Positions 17,324-24,376 of a stretch of DNA of 43,664 nucleotides are shown piece after piece; position 1 is the first letter of the stretch, and the number at the start of each line of letters is the position of its first letter. The notes under the pieces were generated by a model. That model made no database searches. It was not told the DNA's origin and was given only the letters and a program-made list of their open reading frames with translations. Source of the stretch: an uncultured Neomegalonema sp. (GTDB lineage: Bacteria > Pseudomonadota > Alphaproteobacteria > Rhodobacterales > Rhodobacteraceae); the NCBI GenBank assembly GCA_937948985.1, contig CALFAK010000008.1, positions 1 to 43,664 on the forward strand, in the 5' to 3' direction. The translations under genes and the position numbers were made by a program.

Positions 17324-18688
17324 TCACACTTTGGAAACAACTGTATCTTGTATTGATTCACAAATAGTCTCAACAATATTTTGTACCAAAATGGGACTTT
17401 CGCCTTCGCCCATGACTCGAATGACGGGTTCTGTACCCGATTTACGTATCACGAGTCGACCTGAGCCATTTAATTTCTCTTCGCCGTCCGCGATTGCCCG
17501 CTTCACCGATTCTTGTTCCAGCGGTGCAGAATCGCGGCTGAACTTGACGCTTTCGAGGATTTGCGGGTACGGGTCAAACAGGCGGCATACTTCGCTTGCG
17601 GGTTTTCCGGACCGCACCAACTCGGCGATCACTTGAAGCGCGGTTATGGTGCCGTCGCCCGTCGTCACGAAATCTGTCATGACGACATGGCCGGATTGCT
17701 CGCCGCCGATATTGAAGCCTTCTGCGCGCATCCGCTCTACAACATAGCGATCTCCGACCTGCGTTCGCGCCAGTGTCAGTTTCTCGCTTTCTAAGAAACG
17801 TTCCAGTCCGAGATTGGACATAATCGTGGCGACTAAACCGCCGCCGCGCAACCGCCCGTCGCGCGCCCAAGCCGTGGTGATAAGCGCCATAATCTGGTCG
17901 CCATCAACCAATTGGCCTTTCTCATCAATGATATGGACCCGATCCGCATCACCATCCAGACAAATACCCAGATCAGCCCCCGTCTCGATAACCTTGGCTT
18001 GTGCGGCTTCGGGGCTGGTGGAGCCGCAATCGGCATTGATGTTCAGGCCGTTAGGCGTAATCCCGATAGGAATAATTTCTGCGCCCAATTCCCAAAGCAT
18101 TCCGGGGGCTGTGCGATACGCGGCACCATTCGCTGAATCGATAACGATCTTGAGGCCTTCAAAATCCATGCGGCGGGGCAGGGTGGCTTTCGCAAACTCG
18201 ATATACCGCGCCCGCCCGTCTTCCAGCCGTTTGACCGACCCCAGGCTTTCCGGCGGCGCGAGAAATTCATCGGCACCATTGGCGATATAGGCTTCGATGA
18301 TGCGCTCCACATCATCGGACAGTTTGAAACCGTCTGGGCCGAACAACTTGATACCGTTGTCATGATGCAAATTATGCGACGCGGAAATCATCACACCCAA
18401 ATCAGCGCGCAGTGATTTCACCAACATCCCGACGGCGGGGGTCGGAACCGGACCCAGCGTCGTCACATCCAGCCCCATCGAGGTGAAACCGGCGGTCAGC
18501 GCGGTCTCAAGCATATAAGATGACCGACGCGTATCCTTACCGATGACAACGCGATGACGGTGGTCGCCACGGGTGAAATGACGCCCGGCGGCCATGCCCA
18601 CTTTCAAGGCGACTTCCGCCGTGATCGGGTAAACGTTCGCGCGTCCACGGATGCCATCTGTTCCAAACAGATTACGCGTATTGCCCAT
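17324..18688 (-). CDS. glmM: Phosphoglucosamine mutase
   Basis: A 454-residue cytosolic alpha-D-phosphohexomutase converting glucosamine-6-phosphate to glucosamine-1-phosphate for UDP-GlcNAc synthesis. It starts FGTDGIRG. The phosphoserine loop is SASHN with Ser104, the metal loop DGDADR is at 245-250 and the phosphate-binding RKSGTEP is near 428. The residue after SASHN is Leu107, where the family usually has Pro, a point worth checking. I start at the ATG at 18688, with GAGGAG 6 nt upstream, rather than six codons earlier. It lies 89 bp downstream of yjbF on the same strand, so it may share the yjbH-yjbF transcript, feeding precursor to wall and surface glycans. Confidence 0.95.
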   Translation of the reverse strand: MGNTRNLFGTDGIRGRANVYPITAEVALKVGMAAGRHFTRGDHRHRVVIGKDTRRSSYMLETALTAGFTSMGLDVTTLGPVPTPAVGMLVKSLRADLGVMISASHNLHHDNGIKLFGPDGFKLSDDVERIIEAYIANGADEFLAPPESLGSVKRLEDGRARYIEFAKATLPRRMDFEGLKIVIDSANGAAYRTAPGMLWELGAEIIPIGITPNGLNINADCGSTSPEAAQAKVIETGADLGICLDGDADRVHIIDEKGQLVDGDQIMALITTAWARDGRLRGGGLVATIMSNLGLERFLESEKLTLARTQVGDRYVVERMRAEGFNIGGEQSGHVVMTDFVTTGDGTITALQVIAELVRSGKPASEVCRLFDPYPQILESVKFSRDSAPLEQESVKRAIADGEEKLNGSGRLVIRKSGTEPVIRVMGEGESPILVQNIVETICESIQDTVVSKV

Positions 18689-18777
18689 TATTCGCTCCTC
18701 GGTCACATATGTCGCTTCGTTAGTGTATCATGCAACAAAGACCCCGCACCGAACGTGCTAAGGGTCACTTTATCGGT

Positions 18778-19446
18778 TCAGCAATCTTGCGTGCGAAGAT
18801 CGATCGCCAGCGCCTGTTGTGGCGTTTTAAAAAACTGCAAGACATCAGCATCCGGGTGGAACCACTGGCTGCTGCATATGATCTCATCTTTTTCATCCAG
18901 CCAATATCGGTTGTTAAAACTAAAATCGTCGAAATATTTTTTGCAGCGTTCATTAATGATATTTTTTCCGTCTGTGCGTGTCTCAAAGCTCAAATCACAA
19001 CGCAGACTCTCACGGCTGATCCGTCCTTTTTTCCAGAACTCGACCACCCGCTGTGAAGATTCATTCGCGCGCGCCGCAGTAACGAAATCCCCAGTATAGG
19101 GACTGTCTGCCGGCAAATACATGCCTTCCAGATCAAGTCCCAAGCCGATAACCCGCACGGCAAACAATCCGTTCATAGCGATCTCAACACCATCGGGTGC
19201 AATGAAGTAATTGCTCTGCCCCCTTGGCCCGACACCGGGTATCGCAACGCGGATCGCTTGATAGCCGACGATCAAGGGTGGGCCGACGGATGCGGTTTCT
19301 TCAACAGGCGCCGCCTTTTTGCCCAGGCCGACATATTCCAGACCATAGTCAAACACGGGATTGCTGTCGAACTTGCCATTGGTACATGCGGCAAGCCCGG
19401 CAATTGCAAATGCCAAGGCGCTGAATTTCAGAGCGGTATTACGCAT
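18778..19446 (-). CDS. yjbF: YjbF/GfcB-family lipoprotein
   Basis: A 222-residue lipoprotein of the group 4 capsule/exopolysaccharide family (YjbF, GfcB). The signal peptide ends in lipobox LAAC with acylated Cys21. The mature protein carries the aromatic-rich beta pattern of the family, with GLEYVGLGKK, IRVAIPGVGPRGQSNYF and WFHPD near the C-terminus. The start at 19446 is chosen because GGAG lies just upstream and it gives a normal lipoprotein signal; the frame opens 13 codons earlier. It begins 17 nt after the yjbH stop, so the two are one unit. In E. coli the partners also include yjbE and yjbG, which are absent here. The exact export role is not established. Confidence 0.85.
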   Translation of the reverse strand: MRNTALKFSALAFAIAGLAACTNGKFDSNPVFDYGLEYVGLGKKAAPVEETASVGPPLIVGYQAIRVAIPGVGPRGQSNYFIAPDGVEIAMNGLFAVRVIGLGLDLEGMYLPADSPYTGDFVTAARANESSQRVVEFWKKGRISRESLRCDLSFETRTDGKNIINERCKKYFDDFSFNNRYWLDEKDEIICSSQWFHPDADVLQFFKTPQQALAIDLRTQDC

Positions 19447-19463
19447 CGTGTTCTCCAGAGCCA

Positions 19464-21605
19464 TCAATGTGCGAAAGTTGCCCATTGCGAGGCGACTTCG
19501 CCCCGGCTGGTGGGTTGTGTCACGTCAAACAAACGTCCGGGAACGGCCAGCCGCTGTCCGCCATCGCGCTGAACGGGACGCAGTAATATTCCGCCCGAAG
19601 ACTTGGTGTCATCCGGCAGCCCCCAATCGAAAGGAATGCGTACTGAGATGCCCTTATCGAAGCTGCCTTCGCCAAAATCATCAAAGGGCACATCCGTTAA
19701 TGTGGCAAAGGCGCCGACTTCCCAGCCATTGGGGAAGCGCCGCTTCAGTTCCAGTGTGCCGCCCCAATCACCCGCAAGATAACGCCCCGCGTGAAGTGCG
19801 ACATTCCAGTTATTGTAGGGCGTGTCATAGTAAACGCTCACATGCCCGGTCGCCACTTCATAGTCCTGAAACTCGAACCGTGTGTCGAACTCACGCTGTT
19901 TCACGTAGAAGGCTTCCGCGCCGAATGCGAGACGTGAATTTTGTGGCCGGTAAAGCACTTCGCCGCCAAAGCCGCCAAACATTTGTTCGATATACCCGGC
20001 GGTCAGCTTGGCACTGACATTCGGCGCGGGGTTGAAGAAATATTCTCCGGTCAAACGATACAGACCAACATCCGTCGCTTCATCATAGAGATTGAATTCT
20101 GTCCGAACACGCGGAAGCACGCTGTTAGAAGCACGGGTATTGTTGTCAAAGTTGCCAACAATATCGGCACCCACTGTCGCCGTGAAAATCAGACCACGGG
20201 AAACTTCAAGGCTTGCCGTTGCTTCCAGATCCAGCTGTACCCGCAATGGATCATCGGGATCAAACGTATTGAACCGCAGTTCAGGCCCGATACTCCAGTT
20301 AAAGTCAGGATATTTGTTGAAATCTTCAACCTGTCCGTCAACAGGCTCACTGCCGGGCGTTATATATGCAAATGCCAGCGAAGGCGGCGCAATCGAATAC
20401 CCGATTTCAGATGCTGACATTTCAAGCTGTGAGCGTTTGAGAACCAATTCCGCCGTTTCCAGACCCGATTGATCGAACGCGATCAGGAAAGTTTCGATCT
20501 CATCCGGCGCAAACCGTGACAGAACACGCGCGGTTCTGCCCGCCGCTTTCGCGTAGGAGCGGTATCGGTTGTTATCGATCACCACACGAATGATATCACT
20601 GCCGATTTGGGTGCGCATCAGCGTGATGCCCTCTTGCGCAAGCGTATCGCGCAACGTTTCAGGCAAAATACCACGGTCAACCGGCGTCGACAGCAACGGT
20701 TGGACAGGGGCGATCAGACCATCACGCCCCCCGTTTGAGTCATCGAACGCCTGTCGCACGTAAAATGCCGGCGGCGGATCACCGGGCGGTGTGTCTTGCG
20801 CCCATTCCCCCGTCTGTGTCGCAAAATTCGCGGACAGCGCGAATTCGTCTCCGGCAAGATATGAAGCGCCGAGTTGTATACCGGGTGCGGGTTCGTAGAC
20901 CAACCCGAAATTAAACGGGCTGTTATCGTCAATACCGACAACCGCGTCGTTCCGGTCGCTGTCATATTCAGCGATCACGCTCAAACCCTTGATGGGGGTG
21001 GTGTAAATGACCCCGCCGAAAACCCCGACATCGCGGCCACTGAAATAGTTGCCGAAATTCACTTCGCCGCCTTGGCCGGAAAAACCGTCCCGCGTTTCAA
21101 AGCGATCAGAAAGCTCTGCTACAGGGTTTCTTCCGGCGCTGCGCGCGGCCAACAAGCCCCACCCGACACCGAGTGACAGATCGAGCGGTCCGAACCGCTT
21201 GTTGGCGACAATATATTCACCGCCGAAAACGCCTGTTCCAAGGAAATCCTGCAAGCCAATCGCGACTTCGGGCAGATATAAAGACTCTTCCCACAAACGA
21301 ACCTTGATATCGAATTGCCGGTCAAACGTATCTCCGGTTGAGACGCCTTCAAAACCGGAATAACTGAAGGTTGTCTCCAGCCAAGGTGCCGCTTGAAATG
21401 TAAGCGAATACCGCTGTTGCTCACGGTTCCACGAAACCCCGGCATTGAGGGTAGAGTCCTCGGCCATGCGGGCGCTGCGGGTTTTGATCAACCCGACGCC
21501 GCCGTAATGACTGAAAATAGGAGAATTGGCTGTACTATCGGCCAGCGCAGGCGTTGCAAAAGCCAAAGAAACAGATGCCAACAGAGCTTTGCGAAGAGCG
21601 TTCAT
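19464..21605 (-). CDS. yjbH: YjbH/GfcD-family outer-membrane exopolysaccharide protein
   Basis: A 713-residue exported protein. The signal peptide (MNALRKALLASVSLAFATPALA) is followed by the family start SPIFSHYGGVGLIKT, then alternating hydrophobic and polar strands typical of an outer-membrane beta barrel (for example FTATVGADIVGN, RLAFGAEAFYV, NWNVALHAGRYLAG). Relatives in E. coli (YjbH, GfcD) belong to operons for exopolysaccharide or group 4 capsule secretion. A middle segment near 310-380 (LAQEGITLMRTQ to VLKRSQLEM) looks like a soluble periplasmic insertion. It is the first gene of the set yjbH-yjbF-glmM, and its promoter should lie in the 340-bp gap shared with the divergent regulator gene. 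No clear ribosome site is visible. Confidence 0.87.
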   Translation of the reverse strand: MNALRKALLASVSLAFATPALADSTANSPIFSHYGGVGLIKTRSARMAEDSTLNAGVSWNREQQRYSLTFQAAPWLETTFSYSGFEGVSTGDTFDRQFDIKVRLWEESLYLPEVAIGLQDFLGTGVFGGEYIVANKRFGPLDLSLGVGWGLLAARSAGRNPVAELSDRFETRDGFSGQGGEVNFGNYFSGRDVGVFGGVIYTTPIKGLSVIAEYDSDRNDAVVGIDDNSPFNFGLVYEPAPGIQLGASYLAGDEFALSANFATQTGEWAQDTPPGDPPPAFYVRQAFDDSNGGRDGLIAPVQPLLSTPVDRGILPETLRDTLAQEGITLMRTQIGSDIIRVVIDNNRYRSYAKAAGRTARVLSRFAPDEIETFLIAFDQSGLETAELVLKRSQLEMSASEIGYSIAPPSLAFAYITPGSEPVDGQVEDFNKYPDFNWSIGPELRFNTFDPDDPLRVQLDLEATASLEVSRGLIFTATVGADIVGNFDNNTRASNSVLPRVRTEFNLYDEATDVGLYRLTGEYFFNPAPNVSAKLTAGYIEQMFGGFGGEVLYRPQNSRLAFGAEAFYVKQREFDTRFEFQDYEVATGHVSVYYDTPYNNWNVALHAGRYLAGDWGGTLELKRRFPNGWEVGAFATLTDVPFDDFGEGSFDKGISVRIPFDWGLPDDTKSSGGILLRPVQRDGGQRLAVPGRLFDVTQPTSRGEVASQWATFAH

Positions 21606-21945
21606 GATCTACTTTACTACTGGTTCACAAAGTCGGTTCGGTGGTCTCTAACATGGCTGATCTAAGCATGTCTCAGGCCAAGTTTCCTGATCACAACACA
21701 GATAGCAGATTGAGTGTAGACCCAGTGTGACGAAAATGCGACCGATTTGCCGGAGGCGCAAGGGTTATCGGTGAGTGTGTCAAAGCTGTTGCAGGGGCAG
21801 GAAATCATTGTTTATCCGCAAAAATCATCCCCGATACCACATCTGTAAAAAGATTCAGACGTACCGTGGCAGGTTTTATTTTTATACAATTCAAACAAAA
21901 AGTTTAAGATAGTATTGTCTCCACTTACTGTGCAGGGGATGCCTT
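21606..21945. other. 340-bp divergent intergenic region (yjbH and Lrp-type regulator)
   Basis: Separates two divergent genes and must hold both promoters. The right end (about 21870-21915) is clearly AT-rich and contains TATACAAT, a plausible -10 box for the regulator gene, though no convincing -35 is spaced from it. Lrp-family proteins often bind next to their own gene, so autoregulation, and perhaps control of yjbH, could act here; this is inference. I see no coding frame or strong hairpin. Confidence 0.5.
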
Positions 21946-22404
21946 ATGGACGATTTGGATCGTCGAATTTTGACCGCGTTACAGCAGGACGCAACCATTC
22001 CACTCGAAGAACTGGCTAAGCGCGTCGGGTCATCGAAAACTCCGGTATGGAACCGGATTCGCAAGATGCGCGATAACGGGACGATTGACAGACAGGTGGC
22101 TATTGTCTCGTCGAATGCAATCGGGTTGGGCGCGTGTTTCTTCGTCCTCGTCCGCACATCGCAACATAACGCCGAATGGCTGCAAACATTTGTGAGCGCG
22201 ATCAAGAAACACCCTGAAATTCAGGCGGCGCATCGCCTTGCCGGGGATATTGACTATATCCTGCAAGTGCGCGTGAAGGATGCGATGGCGTTTGATGGTT
22301 TTTATCAGCGTTTAATCGCCGATGTTGATATCTTCAACGTCACGTCGCTGATGTCTATGGAAGAAATAAAGGCCGAGACGGCATTGCCGCTCGACCTTTC
22401 ATGA
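21946..22404 (+). CDS. Lrp/AsnC family transcriptional regulator
   Basis: A 152-residue DNA-binding regulator. The N-terminal winged helix-turn-helix (LDRRILTALQQD, LEELAKRVGSSKTPVWNRIRKMRDNG, about residues 4-45) is followed by the RAM ligand-binding domain (RLAGDIDYILQVRVKD, about 98-113, carrying the family G-D-Y pattern). Such proteins sense amino acids and form dimers or octamers. AGGGGA lies about 7 nt before the ATG. It is divergent from yjbH and convergent with the SleB-type hydrolase gene (22-bp gap). The ligand and targets are unknown; Lrp-type regulators in alphaproteobacteria often control a neighbouring gene, so yjbH is a candidate. Confidence 0.93.
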   Translation: MDDLDRRILTALQQDATIPLEELAKRVGSSKTPVWNRIRKMRDNGTIDRQVAIVSSNAIGLGACFFVLVRTSQHNAEWLQTFVSAIKKHPEIQAAHRLAGDIDYILQVRVKDAMAFDGFYQRLIADVDIFNVTSLMSMEEIKAETALPLDLS

Positions 22405-22426
22405 TTCCTTAAAAGCGCTTGGTGTT

Positions 22427-23308
22427 TCAGCTGCCTTTATAGCGGTAGAACACATGCGTTCCGTGCTGCGCGGTCTTTTTCAGTTTCTTGGACCAATAAG
22501 GCTTAACGTATGTCGCGTGATAGTGCGTCGCGCGGTCGGTCAGCGAGCGCCGCTCACCCTTTAAAATCAGGATTGCCACATCACGCGCGCGTCGACGGGA
22601 TTCTTTATCACTCATGCGTTCGGGTGTTCCGTCGCACTTGTAAGAAAACTGACAAGAATTGCGACGCTCCGCGCCTTGCGAGATGACGCCACATACCGAG
22701 TTCGGATAGCGCTTGCTGTCCACACGGTTGATGATGACTTCAGCAACCGCAATCTGGCCTTCGATGCTCTCGCCGCGCGCCTCGTAATAGATGGCTTCGG
22801 TCAGGCAGTGCAGTTCGCGCTCCGCCCCTTTCCACTTCATCCGGTTTTCGGCACGTCCGGGTCGCTGCGATGATTGTAGAACAACCTGTTCGATCTCGTC
22901 AGCTTTTTCCTGCCCGACCTTCGCACGCCCTGCGGCCAGATTATCGTAGTAAGTCAGAATTTCTTGCGCGGTGTTATCGCGGCGCGGACTCTCAGGCGTG
23001 AAGATCGCCGAAGGTGCGCTGCCAAACGATGTCGTAACATCCGAAGCCATTGCGGCATCAGATTCCAAAAACCGGATCTTGGTCGATGCATCCGCCGCAA
23101 TCCCGACGGCACCGACGGCATAAGATTCGATGTCGCCACCGATTCCAAAGCGCACAGCGCGTTCTGACACACGATGCCCGGTGACCTCGAAAGGTCCGCT
23201 ATCCCGTGAAGCAAAACTCTCGCTGTCACGGCGTGCTTGTGCATCCATACTAAAGACCGCGATTGCGGCGGCAACCGCAGCGATACCCTGTATCTTGCTT
23301 GACATCAT
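22427..23308 (-). CDS. SleB/CwlJ-type cell wall hydrolase, exported
   Basis: A 293-residue exported peptidoglycan hydrolase. The first 25 residues look like a signal peptide (cleavage near DAQA). Residues 30-160 form a poorly conserved, probably flexible linker with the helical stretch NLAAGRAKVGQEKADEIEQ. The C-terminal 130 residues are a Hydrolase_2 domain: LTEAIYYEARGE at 169-180 with likely catalytic Glu176, VAEVIINRVDSKRYP, GVISQ, CQFSY and DRATHYHA. In Gram-negative bacteria such enzymes act as lytic transglycosylases or amidases in wall remodelling. Two ATG codons are adjacent and either could be used. It converges on the regulator gene and is not obviously part of an operon. Confidence 0.88.
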   Translation of the reverse strand: MMSSKIQGIAAVAAAIAVFSMDAQARRDSESFASRDSGPFEVTGHRVSERAVRFGIGGDIESYAVGAVGIAADASTKIRFLESDAAMASDVTTSFGSAPSAIFTPESPRRDNTAQEILTYYDNLAAGRAKVGQEKADEIEQVVLQSSQRPGRAENRMKWKGAERELHCLTEAIYYEARGESIEGQIAVAEVIINRVDSKRYPNSVCGVISQGAERRNSCQFSYKCDGTPERMSDKESRRRARDVAILILKGERRSLTDRATHYHATYVKPYWSKKLKKTAQHGTHVFYRYKGS

Positions 23309-23428
23309 TCGCCCCAGTTAGCGTGCTCAGTACCGACTGCGACCTGTGCACCAAATCTCATGTCGTACTGCGCACTTAACACGTTAAACGGTTTACATCT
23401 GCTCAACGTTTCGCTGTCTAAAGCGTAA

Positions 23429-24376
23429 CTAGCTACAAAAATCAAGGTTTCTCAATGCGATCTTTAATTTTGTAACGAAGTCATTGTGCGCTGCAAAAGG
23501 TGATGAGTTTTGGAAATTGTTATGATTTTCAATCTTTTTCTCCAAACCCCAGCGCCCGAATTGATCATTGATTGCTGCGTTGCACCATGTTGTTGCGCTG
23601 TTTAAGCGAGCGCTGGAATAATCTGATTTCATTAAGTAATTTATTTTGTACCCGGTAAGAATGCTTACCAGATCGTTAATGCCCTCTCCCGTCTGTGCAG
23701 AGCAAAGCAATATCGGAGTCAGGGTACCGTTTGCCTGGGTCACGGCGAGGGCGGATCGTAAATCTGTTGCGGCGCGGCGTGCAGCCGCACCAAGGTCGGA
23801 TTTCGTGACAACCACGAAATCGGGCACCTCCATTACCCCCGCTTTGAGAAATTGCAGCGAATCGCCTGATGCGGGTTGCACGCACAGCAGTGTGCTATCG
23901 GCGATCCCGCTGACCTCAATCTCCGATTGGCCCACTCCAACAGTCTCGATCAGAACGATGTCATACAGCGCCTGCATCAATACCATTGCGGGGAATACAA
24001 GATCGGACAGCCCGCCCAATCTGCCCCGGCTGGCCATCGATCGCACGAAAACACCCTGATCACCGGGATCAAGCGTCGCAAGCCGTGCCCGGTCACCCAA
24101 TAATGCCCCCCCGCTGCGCATCGAGCTTGGATCAATCGCAATCACCGCGACCGAGATGCCTTGCGCGCGCAGATTGGCGATCAGGCTGTCCACGAGGGTC
24201 GATTTGCCCACCCCCGGCGGCCCGGTCACGCCTACGGACAGTCCATGCGGTTCCGCAAAAGCGGCGTCGAGCAAAGCGATTGTCCCATCGGCATCGGGCG
24301 CACTCTCGACCTGAGCCAGCGCGCGGGCGAGAGCGCGTTTGCCGCCCGTTCTGAGATCATCCAGCACCGCGATCAT
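23429..24376 (-). CDS. meaB: MeaB/ArgK-family G3E-type P-loop GTPase
   Basis: A 315-residue GTPase that in relatives protects and reloads methylmalonyl-CoA mutase (or related B12 mutases) with cobalamin. Motifs: Walker A GPPGVGKST at 52-60, the switch segment AIDPSSMRSGGALLGD near 80-95, ETVGVGQSE at 144-152 and guanine specificity TKSD at 191-194. It starts in an ATGA overlap with the ppdK stop, so the two are translationally coupled; the frame opens further upstream inside ppdK, but that is not a likely start. The last 75 residues are coded by visibly AT-richer DNA than the rest and are rich in Asn, Lys and Ser, though the Trp and FGRWGL pattern of the family is kept. No mutase gene is in the window. 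Confidence 0.9.
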   Translation of the reverse strand: MIAVLDDLRTGGKRALARALAQVESAPDADGTIALLDAAFAEPHGLSVGVTGPPGVGKSTLVDSLIANLRAQGISVAVIAIDPSSMRSGGALLGDRARLATLDPGDQGVFVRSMASRGRLGGLSDLVFPAMVLMQALYDIVLIETVGVGQSEIEVSGIADSTLLCVQPASGDSLQFLKAGVMEVPDFVVVTKSDLGAAARRAATDLRSALAVTQANGTLTPILLCSAQTGEGINDLVSILTGYKINYLMKSDYSSARLNSATTWCNAAINDQFGRWGLEKKIENHNNFQNSSPFAAHNDFVTKLKIALRNLDFCS

